Shown: piece after piece, positions 1 through 10,056 of the stretch
Position numbering within the stretch: the stretch's first letter is position 1
Layout: each line of letters starts with the position of its first letter
Assembly: GCF_007858435.1 (NCBI RefSeq)
Contig: NZ_VIGW01000006.1
Span: forward strand, 124,001 to 188,000
Origin: Tsukamurella asaccharolytica
GTDB lineage: Bacteria > Actinomycetota > Actinomycetes > Mycobacteriales > Mycobacteriaceae
Direction of reading: 5' to 3'
Length of the DNA stretch: 64,000 bases
Notes under the pieces: model-generated
Databases searched by the model: none
Seen by the model: only the letters and a program-made list of their open reading frames with translations
Told to the model about the DNA's origin: nothing
Made by a program: the position numbers and the translations under genes

Positions 1-108
1 CACGTCGACGGTGCCTGGCGCGACCACCTGCTCGTCGCGATCACGGCCGAGGAAGTCGCGGATTCGATGGTCGCGCGCGTGGTTCGATCCGGGCGCGCCC
101 GCTTCTGA
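1..108 (+). CDS. C-terminal end of a GNAT N-acetyltransferase (RimJ-like), cut by window edge
   Basis: Only the last 35 residues lie in the window, ending in TGA. The tail contains a WRDHLLVAIT stretch that resembles the conserved end of RimJ-type GNAT acetyltransferases, in which a short 'xGxWxDH' segment closes the domain. In M. tuberculosis a rimJ gene precedes the sepX homologue, the same arrangement as here. RimJ-type enzymes acetylate protein N-termini or small amines. Identity rests on a short tail plus synteny, so the family is likely but the substrate is unknown. Confidence 0.6.
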   Translation, partial: HVDGAWRDHLLVAITAEEVADSMVARVVRSGRARF

Positions 109-249
109 TCGTGTGACTGAAGTGACTGGTTGAGATTTTTGGGGTTTGCCTACGGCGCGTCGGCCGTGCTTATTCGTGCAGTTGAAATAGCCTTCAAGGC
201 GACTTACACGGATGTGATCCGTGCTCGCTGAATGCTGGAGGGAGCCGAG

Positions 250-1434
250 ATGATCCCGCAGACACTGCTCTGGGTGGGGCTGATCGTCGCGTGGCTGGTG
301 GTGCTCGTTCCGATGCTCGCCGCGCGGCATCCCAAGGTGAACCAGGTGTCCGACGCGACGCTGAAGACCCGCCTGCTGCACCGCGGCGGCTCCGCCGGCC
401 GCGCCGTGCGACGCCGCATCCGCCCGGCGGCCACCGTCGCCGAGAAGCGCTCCGGCGAGGCCGCTGACGATGCCGCTCCCGAGGGTGTCGCCGCCGAGGA
501 TGTCGAGGACGGCCGGATCGTGCTCGGCAAGGCCGCCCCCGCGGCGACCGTCGAGCTCGCCGACGAGGAGGCGGAGGCGCACGCCTACGTGGACTCTGAC
601 GTCGACGACCTGCACGGATCCAGCCCGATGGACGGCGACACCACCCCGATCCCCACTGTCGAGCGGGCGGCGATGGCCGCGCAGAAGCAGGTCGTCGACC
701 TCGACCGCCTCGACGACGAGGCCGCTCCGATCGTCCGGCGCGTCTCCGCGCCCGAGCCCGAGGTGGCACCCGAGGCCGAGGTGGCACCCGAGGCCGACGT
801 GGCACCCGAGGCCGACGTCGCGGCGGAGAAGGACGCCGACGAGACCGTCGATGAGGGCGTCGACGATCCGGCGGCGCTGGACGACGTCCCTGCGGACGAG
901 CAGCTCACGGAGGAGCTCGACCCCGTCGCCCGCCCGGCGGCCCTGCTCGATGAGGAGGAGGACGTCGACGCCGAGCCGCGGCGCCGGCGCGGCGGCTACG
1001 ACCCCGAGAACGACGCCCGCATCACCGAGGCGCGGTTCCGGTTCCGGCAGCGCGTGACGCTGGTGCTGGGCGTGCTCGCCGTGGTCGCGCTGGGCGCGGG
1101 CCTGATGAACGTCCCCTTCGCCTGGTACGGACTCGGCGCCGTGGTGCTCGCGCTGGTCGTCTACCTGGTGTACCTGCGCCGGACGGTGCGGATCGAGACC
1201 GAGATCCGTCGCCGCCGCCTGGCCCGGCTCGAGCGTGCGCGCCGCGAGCGCGCCCGGGAGGCCGAGCTGCGCGACGGGGTGCCCGCGCACCTGCGTCGGG
1301 GCGGCTGCATCGTCATGGAGATCGACGACGAGGACCCGGCCTTCGATCACCTGCCGCGCTACCGCGCGGAGGAGTTCGACTTCCTCGATCGCCCCGCTGA
1401 CGTGCGGGAACCGTACGAGCGCAAGGTCGGTTAA
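250..1434 (+). CDS. sepX: Divisome protein SepX/GlpR family
   Basis: A 394-residue protein with one N-terminal membrane segment (about residues 4-22), a long acidic low-complexity linker with PEAEVAPEADVAPEAD-like repeats, then two closely spaced membrane segments (LVLGVLAVVALGAG and GLGAVVLALVVYLVYL) and a basic helix rich in RRRRLARLERARRERAR. This architecture matches the actinobacterial SepX/GlpR proteins, which bind FtsZ-ring components and cell-division partners at the septum. I chose the ATG at 250 because a GGAGGGAG ribosome binding site precedes it; the in-frame ATG at 232 lies before that site. Synteny with the M. tuberculosis Rv0995-Rv0996 pair supports the call. Role in division is family knowledge. 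Confidence 0.8.
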   Translation: MIPQTLLWVGLIVAWLVVLVPMLAARHPKVNQVSDATLKTRLLHRGGSAGRAVRRRIRPAATVAEKRSGEAADDAAPEGVAAEDVEDGRIVLGKAAPAATVELADEEAEAHAYVDSDVDDLHGSSPMDGDTTPIPTVERAAMAAQKQVVDLDRLDDEAAPIVRRVSAPEPEVAPEAEVAPEADVAPEADVAAEKDADETVDEGVDDPAALDDVPADEQLTEELDPVARPAALLDEEEDVDAEPRRRRGGYDPENDARITEARFRFRQRVTLVLGVLAVVALGAGLMNVPFAWYGLGAVVLALVVYLVYLRRTVRIETEIRRRRLARLERARRERAREAELRDGVPAHLRRGGCIVMEIDDEDPAFDHLPRYRAEEFDFLDRPADVREPYERKVG

Positions 1435-1476
1435 CAGTTTCGCCGTGGGCCTTGGTAAGGTATCCGAGTTCCGCAA

Positions 1477-1549
1477 GGGGCTATAGCGCAGTTGGTAGCG
1501 CGCCTCGTTCGCATCGAGGAGGTCAGGGGTTCGATTCCCCTTAGCTCCA
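1477..1549 (+). tRNA. tRNA-Ala (anticodon CGC)
   Basis: A 73-nt cloverleaf: acceptor GGGGCTA pairs with TAGCTCC (one G-U), D arm around AGCGCAGTTGGTAGCGC, anticodon stem CCTCG/CGAGG with loop TTCGCAT giving anticodon CGC, and T arm AGGGG-TTCGATT-CCCCT. The discriminator base is A and the CCA end is not encoded. A TAAGGT box at 1456-1461 lies 15 bases upstream and may be its -10 element. tRNA-Ala decodes GCG, a common codon in this GC-rich genome. Confidence 0.97.
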
Positions 1550-1559
1550 CCCAGGAACG

Positions 1560-1595
1560 CCGCAGGCCAGGAGGATTCTTCCTCCTGGCCTGCGG
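1560..1595 (+). terminator. Strong intrinsic terminator after tRNA-Ala
   Basis: A perfect 16-bp inverted repeat (CCGCAGGCCAGGAGGA and its complement) with a 4-base TTCT loop starts 10 bases after the tRNA and is followed by TCGTTTGTCC. Hairpins without long U-tracts are normal actinobacterial terminators. Confidence 0.85.
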
Positions 1596-1599
1596 TCGT

Positions 1600-1848
1600 T
1601 TGTCCGCTCGAGCAAAGTCTCAACCTGGACTTGAGTCAGGTGTCGTCGGGGTCGGTTCGACGCGGCAGTGTCCGAAGGTTCCGTTTTGTGCAGTTGCTGA
1701 AGATGTGGCCGGGGCAGATACACGTACGAAAATCAAATTTAACTATTCGAAACCAACAGCGAATCATCTGTGCCAGTGCGTGTTTCGAACGTCTAGGTAG
1801 TCGCAGGACGGCGTCGCACCCGCGTGTCCGGCGCTACTCTTCTGCGAC
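1600..1848. other. AT-rich gene-free stretch downstream of tRNA-Ala
   Basis: About 250 bases hold no convincing gene. The part from about 1720 to 1795 (around AAATCAAATTTAACTATTCG) is far more AT-rich than the surrounding roughly 70% GC DNA. Together with its place 3' of a tRNA gene and before accessory secreted proteins, it could be a scar of an integrated element. I found no second copy of the tRNA 3' end inside the window. Near the end, TACTCT at 1835-1840 is a likely -10 box for the next gene. Confidence 0.4.
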
Positions 1849-2706
1849 ATGAGCAATCGATGCGCGGTCGCCGTGGTGCTGGTCGCCGTGGCGCTGGTCG
1901 CACCGCCGGCGGCCTCCGCTGAGCCACCGTCCGCGCCGATCGGCGCGAGTGCGGCGGAAGCCGCACTGACGACGCTCGCCGTGAAGGGCCGAGCGCCGAA
2001 GACCGGTTACGCCCGTTCCCAATTCGGCCAAGCATGGTCCGACGACGTCACCGTCGAGTACGGCCGCAACGGGTGCGACACCCGCAACGACATCCTCCGG
2101 CGCGACCTCGTGAACGTGCAGCTCAAGGCCGGAACCAACGGGTGCAAGGTGCTCGCCGGCAGTCTGCGCGACCCGTTCACCGGAAGCACCGTCGACCTCG
2201 CCGATGTCCAGATCGACCACACCGTGCCGTTGTCCGACGCCTGGCAGAAGGGCGCGCAACAGTGGACCGCGGAGAAGCGTCGCGACTTCGCCAACGACCC
2301 CCGCAACCTCCGCGCGGTCGACGGCCGTGCGAACCGGCAGAAGGGGGATGGTGACGCCGCTACCTGGCTTCCGAGCAACAAGGCCTATCGCTGCGACTAC
2401 GCGCAGCAGATCGTCGAGGTCAAGCGCCTGTATGGGCTCTGGGTGACCCAGGCGGAGGCCAACGCCCTCGGACGCCTGCTGGGCGACTGCGGCGCCACCC
2501 CCGCTCCGACCGCGGCGCCGGTAGCACCACCCCTGCCGTCCGCGGCTGCCGCGACCGCCGCGCCACGGCCAGCGGTGGCAGCGTCCGCCGGCGGATACAG
2601 CAACTGTGCAGCAGCGCGAGCAGCCGGAGCCGCACCCATCTACGCCGGGCAACCCGGATACAGCCGCAAGCTCGACCGCGACGGCGACGGAATCGCCTGC
2701 GAATAG
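1849..2706 (+). CDS. Secreted HNH-type nuclease (DUF1524) with C-terminal excalibur domain
   Basis: A 285-residue exported protein. Residues 1-24 form a signal peptide ending ASA. Residues about 45-210 form a GmrSD/DUF1524-type HNH nuclease domain: the VQIDHTVPLSDAW motif (Asp123-His124) is the metal/catalytic core and NDPRNLRAVDGRANRQKG supplies the downstream Asn/Lys residues. A Pro/Ala linker follows, then an excalibur calcium-binding domain (about 250-285) ending DRDGDGIACE. Such proteins are thought to be extracellular nucleases for nutrient scavenging or competition. The start ATG lies 8 bases after TACTCT, suggesting a leaderless transcript. No immunity partner is evident next door. 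Confidence 0.85.
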   Translation: MSNRCAVAVVLVAVALVAPPAASAEPPSAPIGASAAEAALTTLAVKGRAPKTGYARSQFGQAWSDDVTVEYGRNGCDTRNDILRRDLVNVQLKAGTNGCKVLAGSLRDPFTGSTVDLADVQIDHTVPLSDAWQKGAQQWTAEKRRDFANDPRNLRAVDGRANRQKGDGDAATWLPSNKAYRCDYAQQIVEVKRLYGLWVTQAEANALGRLLGDCGATPAPTAAPVAPPLPSAAAATAAPRPAVAASAGGYSNCAAARAAGAAPIYAGQPGYSRKLDRDGDGIACE

Positions 2707-2743
2707 ACCACCCCGCTGACCCTTCAAGCCCAGGAGGCTCACC

Positions 2744-3460
2744 ATGTCCGCACCACAACCACCCACCCCGCCGTCGACCGGTCCCGGGGTCGTCGCCAAG
2801 GTCATCGGCTGGCTATTGATCGCAGTCGGTGTGCTCATGATCATCAGTGGCATCGGCAGCGAGAGCCCCTTGACCGCGGTCCTCCTCGGCGGCGCGATGA
2901 TCCTGATCGGCGCAGTTCTGATCTGGCGTTTCCTCAGCTGGAAGGTCGCGGCACCGGTCGCGATCCTGGGCGTCATCGGCGGAGGGGTGCTGGCCCCCGA
3001 TACGGCCAAGGAGCAGCCGGCGTCGCTCACCACGGTGTCGCCGTCGACCTCGAACGTCGCCACCACCACGACGACCTCCGCGACCTCGTCGACGCAGCCG
3101 TCGTCGATGACCAGCAGCTCATCGCGTTCGTCGACGCCCACCACCACGACTACAGTCGCGACGACCACGACGACAACGCTCCCGCCGGTGCGGTCCGTTC
3201 CCACGACGACGACTCAGGTGGCGCCTCCACCGCGCCTGTATGCGCCGCCGACCACCACGACGGAAGATCAACCTGCGCCCGCGTACACGCCACCGCGCGC
3301 GACCGGAGGTGGTAACAGTGGCGGCGGGGGCTCCGGCAGCGGCTCCGGGGCCGGTTCGGGCGGACATACCGGAGCCATCTGCAAGGACGGATCCACGAGC
3401 ACCGCCACCGGACGCGGAGCATGCTCCGGACACGGCGGCGTCGCTAGATGGCTTCCGTAA
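2744..3460 (+). CDS. Membrane protein with Ser/Thr-rich stalk and C-terminal DUF3761 domain
   Basis: A 238-residue protein. Two to three hydrophobic segments lie near the N-terminus (KVIGWLLIAVGVLMIISGIG, AVLLGGAMILIGAVLIW and a third around residue 75), followed by a roughly 100-residue Ser/Thr-rich low-complexity stalk with Pro and Gly-Ser runs. The C-terminal about 30 residues (GAICKDGSTSTATGRGACSGHGGV) match the DUF3761 family, a small Cys-containing domain found at the ends of secreted or surface proteins. An AGGAGG site precedes the ATG. It lies 37 bases after the nuclease gene and may be co-transcribed. Its function is unknown; the layout suggests a surface-displayed domain on a flexible stalk. 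Confidence 0.75.
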   Translation: MSAPQPPTPPSTGPGVVAKVIGWLLIAVGVLMIISGIGSESPLTAVLLGGAMILIGAVLIWRFLSWKVAAPVAILGVIGGGVLAPDTAKEQPASLTTVSPSTSNVATTTTTSATSSTQPSSMTSSSSRSSTPTTTTTVATTTTTTLPPVRSVPTTTTQVAPPPRLYAPPTTTTEDQPAPAYTPPRATGGGNSGGGGSGSGSGAGSGGHTGAICKDGSTSTATGRGACSGHGGVARWLP

Positions 3461-3554
3461 CGGCACTGACTACGCGATTGCCGACTTTCGACCCGGGGGT
3501 AGGCGCCGGGGTAGCGTGAGCGGGTCGAACCACGCCGAGGAGGCCTGCCGCATC

Positions 3555-3893
3555 ATGTTCACCAAGAAGGGCGACGCCGCCGTTCTTGCCAAGCTTCGCG
3601 TCATGCCCACCCCCTACGCCGAGATCGGCGAGCGCCTGCACTCGATCATCCGCACGAACGCGCCCGGCCTGGAGCCTGTGGTGCGCTGGGGCCTGCCGTT
3701 CTACGTGGGCGGTGGCGAGGACATCTGCTACATCAAGCCCGGAGAGACGTATGTGGCTTTCGGCTTCGGTGAGACGGTGAATCCGGCGTTCGAGGAGGGA
3801 GCAACCATGCACCCGATCGTCTGGAACATCACCGCACTCGACGCGGAGACCGAGGCGCGGATCGCGGCGCTGGTCGCCAAAGCCGTCCCCTGA
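3555..3893 (+). CDS. DUF1801 domain protein
   Basis: A 112-residue protein of the DUF1801 (YdhG-like) family: a short helical N-terminus (LRVMPTPYAEIGERLHSIIRTNAPGLEPVVRWGLPFY), then the characteristic beta-rich part with ICYIKPGETYVAFGF. I chose ATG 3555 because the fold starts there and a GAGGAGG site lies about 12 bases upstream; the frame stays open further 5' only by chance. DUF1801 proteins resemble frataxin/iron-chaperone folds, but no activity is established, and none is inferred here. Confidence 0.75.
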   Translation: MFTKKGDAAVLAKLRVMPTPYAEIGERLHSIIRTNAPGLEPVVRWGLPFYVGGGEDICYIKPGETYVAFGFGETVNPAFEEGATMHPIVWNITALDAETEARIAALVAKAVP

Positions 3894-3954
3894 CGGCCCC
3901 CGTCGGTCACGACCCGGCCGGCCATGACCCCGCTCGCCGGGGCGCAGCGCGGCG

Positions 3955-4731
3955 TCAGGCTGCGATGATGCTGCGCTTGGCCAGGCCCATCCAGAACCCG
4001 TCGATCGGCTCCTCAGGCGCGGCCTCGGGATCCGTCGCCGCGCCGAGCGTGACGAACAGCGGCGCGAAGTGCTCGATCCGCGGGTGCGCGTAGGGCATGC
4101 CCGGCGCTTCCTCGCGGAATCGCAGCAGCCCGTCCACGTCGCCGGCGGCGAACCGCTCGTGCGCCCAGGCGTCGAACTCGACCGACCAGCCGGGCGCGAC
4201 GGCGTCGGGCCGCGGGTCGGTGAGGAAGGGCAGCCCGTGGGTGGTGAACCCGGATCCGATGATCATCACGCCCTCCTCGCGGAGCTCGGCCAGGCGCCGA
4301 CCGAGGCCGAACAGGGCCTCGGGCTCGAGCGTGGGGAGCGAGATCTGCAGGACGGGGATGTCGGCCTCCGGGTACATCACCGTGAGCGGCACGTACGCGC
4401 CGTGATCGAGCCGGCGCCGCCCGTCCCGGTGCACGGGCTGATCGTCGGGCGCCATCGCCGCGATCCGGTCCGCCAGCTCGGGCGCGCCGGGGGAGGGGTA
4501 GACGGTGCGGTAGTACCGCTCGTCGAATCCGCCGAAGTCGTAGGTGAGGGGGACCCGAGCATCGGTGGCGCCCACGGTGAGCGGCGCGGCCTCCCAGTGC
4601 GCGGAGACGACGAGGATCTGCTCGGGGCGCGGCAGGTCGGCGGCGAGCCGGCGCAGCTGCGCGACCCAGCGCTCGTCGTCGACGAGCGGCGGTGCGCCGT
4701 GACTGAGGAACAGCGCGGGCGTGGTGGTCAT
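3955..4731 (-). CDS. Extradiol ring-cleavage dioxygenase, 4,5-DOPA dioxygenase (DODA/YgiD) type
   Basis: A 258-residue class III (LigB-fold) dioxygenase. Candidate metal ligands are His11 (SHGAPP), His45 (VVSAHWEA) and a later His in GSGFTTHGLP; DHGAYVPL carries the presumed acid/base His. The length matches YgiD. Family members open catechol rings using a non-haem metal and O2. It is transcribed away from a DoxX gene and an NAD(P)-binding oxidoreductase gene with a palindromic site between them, which suggests a shared response to catechols or quinones. A TTGAAG-17-TACCAT promoter is possible on the minus strand, with its -35 inside the palindrome. The natural substrate is unknown. Confidence 0.85.
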   Translation of the reverse strand: MTTTPALFLSHGAPPLVDDERWVAQLRRLAADLPRPEQILVVSAHWEAAPLTVGATDARVPLTYDFGGFDERYYRTVYPSPGAPELADRIAAMAPDDQPVHRDGRRRLDHGAYVPLTVMYPEADIPVLQISLPTLEPEALFGLGRRLAELREEGVMIIGSGFTTHGLPFLTDPRPDAVAPGWSVEFDAWAHERFAAGDVDGLLRFREEAPGMPYAHPRIEHFAPLFVTLGAATDPEAAPEEPIDGFWMGLAKRSIIAA

Positions 4732-4822
4732 GGCATCCCTTCCGGGAGGCGGACGAGGCCTGAGGCCGATCCGATTCGGACGTATTGCACTTGCTAATCG
4801 AGTGTGTTTCGATGGTAGCGAC

Positions 4823-4842
4823 AGTTGCTTGAAGCTTCAACT
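4823..4842. promoter_or_regulatory. Palindromic operator in divergent dioxygenase/DoxX promoter region
   Basis: AGTTG-N10-CAACT encloses a perfect 12-bp palindrome, TTGAAGCTTCAA (4829-4840), whose centre is offset by 2 bp. The site sits 15 bases upstream of the doxX start codon, where a bound MarR- or TetR-type repressor would block both divergent promoters. No regulator gene is adjacent, so the binding protein would act in trans. Confidence 0.6.
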
Positions 4843-4857
4843 ATCTTAGGAGTTCTC

Positions 4858-5289
4858 ATGGTCAAGAGCTTGGCCGGTACCCAGTTCACCCTGCTCACCA
4901 TCGCCCGGGTCATCCTCGGCGTCGTCTTCTTCGCTCACGGCTGGCAGAAGGTCGTGACCAACGGCCTCAGCGCCACCAGCACGGCCTTCGAGGGCATGGG
5001 CATTCCCGCGCCCACGCTGTCGGCCTGGTTCGCCGGTCTCGCCGAGCTGATCGGTGGCGCGCTGCTCATCGTCGGCTTCGCCGTCCCGCTCGTCGCGATC
5101 GTGCTGATCATCAACATGCTCGGCGCCATCTTCTTCGTTCACATCGACAGCGGCCTCTTCGCCACCGCCGGCGGCTACGAGCTGCCCCTCGTGCTGATCG
5201 CCGGCCTGCTCGCCGTCGCCGCTGCCCCGCAGGCGCAACTGGGCATCGACGGCCTGCTGCTCAAGAAGAGGCTGGAGGGCGCCAAGTGA
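4858..5289 (+). CDS. DoxX family integral membrane protein
   Basis: A 143-residue protein with four membrane helices typical of DoxX: TIARVILGVVFFAHGWQKV (with the HGWQK signature), a second around GLAELIGGALLIVGFAVPL, then VAIVLIINMLGAIFFVHI and LVLIAGLLAVAAAPQAQ. The start at 4858 is chosen for its TTAGGAG ribosome binding site 6 bases upstream; the upstream in-frame ATG would fall inside the operator. DoxX proteins occur with dioxygenases or thiol-redox proteins in quinone or oxidative stress operons. The stop overlaps the start of the next gene (GTGA), so the two are translationally coupled. Confidence 0.85.
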   Translation: MVKSLAGTQFTLLTIARVILGVVFFAHGWQKVVTNGLSATSTAFEGMGIPAPTLSAWFAGLAELIGGALLIVGFAVPLVAIVLIINMLGAIFFVHIDSGLFATAGGYELPLVLIAGLLAVAAAPQAQLGIDGLLLKKRLEGAK

Positions 5290-5927
5290 GGATCGCCGTC
5301 TTCGGCGCCTCCGGCTACTCCGGCGGCCACATCACCGCCGAGGCGCTCGGTCGTGGCATCGAGGTCGTCGGCATCGCGCGCGATGCCACGAAAGTCCCGG
5401 CCGGCGCCGCCGCCGAGGCTGGCGACGTGACGGACCCCGACTTCGTGGCCCGCGTCGTCGACGGCGCCGCCGTGGTGGTCTCGGCGTTGCCGACTGCGGC
5501 GCCGTCTGGCGACGGTGCGGACCTGCCCACCGCCCTGGAGAACCTGGTCGACGCCGTGCGCGCCACGGGTGCCCGCCTCGGCGTGGTCGGCGGTGCCGGA
5601 AGCCTGCTCGTCGCGGAGGGCGGCCCCAAGCTCGTCGACACCCCGTCGTTCCCGGACGCGGTCAGGCCGATCGCCCAGGAGCACGACCGCGCGCTGGACT
5701 ACCTGCGCACCGTCGACGACGTGGACTGGTTCTATCTGAGCCCCGCCGCGAACTACGGCTCGTTCAACCCCGGCGAGAAGCGCGGCACGTTCCGCACGGG
5801 CGGCGATCTGCTGCTCACCGATGCCGAGGGGAAGTCCGAGATCTCCGGCGCCGACTACGCGATCGCCTTCGTCGACGAGGTCCTCACTCCCGTGCACGAG
5901 CGCGAGCGGTTCTCGGTCGCCTACTGA
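5286..5927 (+). CDS. NAD(P)-binding oxidoreductase, NmrA/YwnB-like
   Basis: A 213-residue Rossmann-fold protein. GASGYSGGHI near the N-terminus is the dinucleotide-binding Gly-rich loop (GxxGxxG), AGDVTDPDFV is the conserved Asp-Val after beta 3, and the tail contains TGGDLLLTDAEGKSEISGADYAIAFVDEV, as in YwnB/YhfK-like NAD(P)H-binding proteins (SDR-a5/NmrA group). GTG 5286 overlaps the doxX stop by four bases. Linkage to a ring-cleaving dioxygenase and DoxX suggests a quinone or aldehyde reductase or a redox sensor. The catalytic substrate cannot be read from sequence. Confidence 0.8.
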   Translation: MRIAVFGASGYSGGHITAEALGRGIEVVGIARDATKVPAGAAAEAGDVTDPDFVARVVDGAAVVVSALPTAAPSGDGADLPTALENLVDAVRATGARLGVVGGAGSLLVAEGGPKLVDTPSFPDAVRPIAQEHDRALDYLRTVDDVDWFYLSPAANYGSFNPGEKRGTFRTGGDLLLTDAEGKSEISGADYAIAFVDEVLTPVHERERFSVAY

Positions 5928-5930
5928 TCC

Positions 5931-5949
5931 GACGGGCGAAACGTCCGTC
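5931..5949 (+). terminator. Short hairpin after the DoxX-oxidoreductase operon
   Basis: GACGGGCG and CGTCCGTC form an 8-bp stem (one G-U pair) around an AAA loop, four bases after the stop codon. It is the likely end of the operon transcript, though there is no U-tract. Confidence 0.5.
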
Positions 5950-6036
5950 TCATGCCGGTTGAGCAGCCAGCTACGGTGCGCATGGCTCGCGGGGTTGGTA
6001 GGTTTGCCGGGTTCGTTCATGAACGAGGAGGAGACC

Positions 6037-7053
6037 ATGACGCAGCCGCCGAACTACCCTGGTGACAACCAGGGCGGCTACCCGCAGAACCCGCAGGATC
6101 CGCAGCCAGGCGGATACCCGCAGGGGGGATACCCCCAGCAGCCCCCGCAGCAGCCGGGGTACGGGCAGCAGGGCGGCGACTTCCCGCCTCCCGCCGGCGG
6201 CTTCCCGCCCCCCGCCGGCGGCTTCCCGCCGCCCCAGGATCCCGGCTACGGGCAGGGCGGCCAGGGCTTCCCTCCGCCCCCGCCCCAGGGCGGCTTCCCT
6301 CCGCCGCCTCCGGGCGGCTTCGGCGGCCCGCAGTACGGCGGCGGGCAGCAGCCCTTCAACATCGGTGACGCCTTCTCCTGGGCCTGGAACAAGTTCACGA
6401 AGAACGCCCTGGCGCTCATCGTCGCCGTGCTCGTGTACACGCTGGTCCTCGGCGCGATCCTCGGCCTCGGGTACCTCCTGCTGGGATCGATCATCCTCGG
6501 TTCGTCCAGCGTCGACGCCGAAGGTTTCACCGAGATCTCCACCGGCGGTTCGATCGGCGCGGTGGTCGGTTTCGCGGTACTGCTCCTGGTGACAGCGATC
6601 GTGGGCTGCATCATCCAGGCCTCGTTCTACTCGGGCCTGCTGGACATCGCCGACGGCAAGCCCGTCGACATCGGCTCCTTCTTCAAGCCGCGCAACACCG
6701 CCCAGGTCGCGCTCGCCGCCGTGCTCATCGGCGTCGTGACCGCCATCCTGAGCCTGATCCCGTTCCTCGGATCCATCCTCTCCATCGTCGTCGGATTCCT
6801 GACGATGTTCGCCATCCCCACGATCGTCGACCGCGGTCTCCCCGCCATCGACGGCATCAAGCAGGGCTTCGCGACCGTCCAGCGCGACCTCGGCAGCTCG
6901 ATCCTGACGTACGTCATCGCCTTCCTCATCGGTGCGGTCGGTGTATGCCTGTGCGCCGTCGGTCTGCTCATCGCCGGACCGATCGCGGCGCTGCTGGTCG
7001 TCTACGCCTACCGTCGCCTCTCCGGCGGCCAGGTGGCACCGCTCACCCCGTAG
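6037..7053 (+). CDS. Membrane protein with Pro/Gly/Gln-rich N-terminal tail
   Basis: A 338-residue protein. Residues 1-105 are a low-complexity Pro-Gly-Gln tail with repeats such as GGYPQ and PPAGGFPP. The remainder has about five to six hydrophobic helices in the style of glycerophosphodiester phosphodiesterase-membrane or DUF975-like proteins, with a QPFNIGDAFSWAWNKF segment leading into the first helix. ATG 6037 is chosen because GAGGAGGAG is its ribosome binding site; an ATG at 6019 would read through that site. Similar tailed membrane proteins are common in Mycobacteriales and have no defined function. A family-A palindrome lies downstream. Confidence 0.7.
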   Translation: MTQPPNYPGDNQGGYPQNPQDPQPGGYPQGGYPQQPPQQPGYGQQGGDFPPPAGGFPPPAGGFPPPQDPGYGQGGQGFPPPPPQGGFPPPPPGGFGGPQYGGGQQPFNIGDAFSWAWNKFTKNALALIVAVLVYTLVLGAILGLGYLLLGSIILGSSSVDAEGFTEISTGGSIGAVVGFAVLLLVTAIVGCIIQASFYSGLLDIADGKPVDIGSFFKPRNTAQVALAAVLIGVVTAILSLIPFLGSILSIVVGFLTMFAIPTIVDRGLPAIDGIKQGFATVQRDLGSSILTYVIAFLIGAVGVCLCAVGLLIAGPIAALLVVYAYRRLSGGQVAPLTP

Positions 7054-7121
7054 TTCCGGACACGCGCCCGGGCCCGCTCCACCGACCGGTGGGGCGGGCC
7101 CCGTCGTATCCTCCGCCGATC

Positions 7122-7180
7122 GACTCTCCGATTCCGTCCGTTTCGGACTCGATGTCCATCAAGGACAGAATCCGAGAGTC
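7122..7180. repeat. Dispersed palindrome family A, copy A1
   Basis: Arms GACTCTCCGATTCCGTCC and GGACAGAATCCGAGAGTC pair over 18 positions with two mismatches; the centre is less well paired than in copy A2. It lies between a plus-strand stop and the next plus-strand start, so it may act as a terminator, but its sequence recurs at 11,076, 12,170 and 21,372. Confidence 0.8.
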
Positions 7181-7263
7181 ACGCAGCCGGTACGGTCTGC
7201 CTTCCCGCGGTCCGGACGGGCAACTCAGTTGCCACCTGCCGCGTGGCAGTATTTCTCGCGTGG

Positions 7264-9514
<2,251 letters not shown>

Positions 9515-9629
9515 TTCCGGAGTCCGCGCGAAGAATTTTCGGCGGAACCGATGAGTTTCGGCGACGAGGCCCGTCTAACCATGTGACGGTGTTCGACAGA
9601 CGGATGCCGCAGACCCCAGGAGCAACGCC

Positions 9630-10055
9630 ATGCACACGATGATCTTCGTGAACCTGCCCATCGCCGACGTTCAGCGTTCGCGCGAATTCTTCACCGCCGT
9701 GGGCTACACCATCAACGAGAAGTTCAGCGACGAGAACGCCATCTCGGTGGAGCTGGGCGAGAACATCGCAGCGATGCTGCTCAAGACCGACTTCTTCGGA
9801 ACCTTCCACGAGGCGACCACCGCCGCGCCGGGCGTGAAGGAGACCCTCATCGCCCTGAGCGCGGAGAGCCGCGAGGAGGTCGACGAGATCGTGAACCGGG
9901 CCGTCGCCGCCGGCGGCAAGGAGGGACGCTCGGAGGACCACGGCTTCATGTACGGCCGCTCGTTCGACGACCCCGACGGCCACGGCTGGGAGATCATGTG
10001 GATGGACCCGGCCGCGGCCGAAGCCGGTCCTGAGCACGTCGGCACGCAGGGCTGA
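9630..10055 (+). CDS. VOC (glyoxalase/bleomycin-resistance fold) family protein
   Basis: A 141-residue protein with two beta-alpha-beta-beta-beta modules: MIFVNLPIADVQRSREFFTAVGYTIN opens the first, and DPDGHGWEIMWMDP closes the second with the usual metal-ligand Glu position. An AGGAGC site precedes the ATG. It ends one base before the SigG-type sigma factor gene. VOC and DGPF proteins often neighbour this sigma class, where they are thought to be part of the same stress response. The specific substrate is not predictable. Confidence 0.85.
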   Translation: MHTMIFVNLPIADVQRSREFFTAVGYTINEKFSDENAISVELGENIAAMLLKTDFFGTFHEATTAAPGVKETLIALSAESREEVDEIVNRAVAAGGKEGRSEDHGFMYGRSFDDPDGHGWEIMWMDPAAAEAGPEHVGTQG

Positions 10056-10056
10056 C

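Noticed and set aside
1631-1852. 73-codon frame in the AT-rich gap
   Set aside because: No start signal, no homology, and codon use unlike neighbouring genes.
1849-2706. CRISPR or restriction-associated HNH nuclease
   Set aside because: The protein has a signal peptide and an excalibur domain, so it is secreted; no repeats, cas or methylase genes are present.
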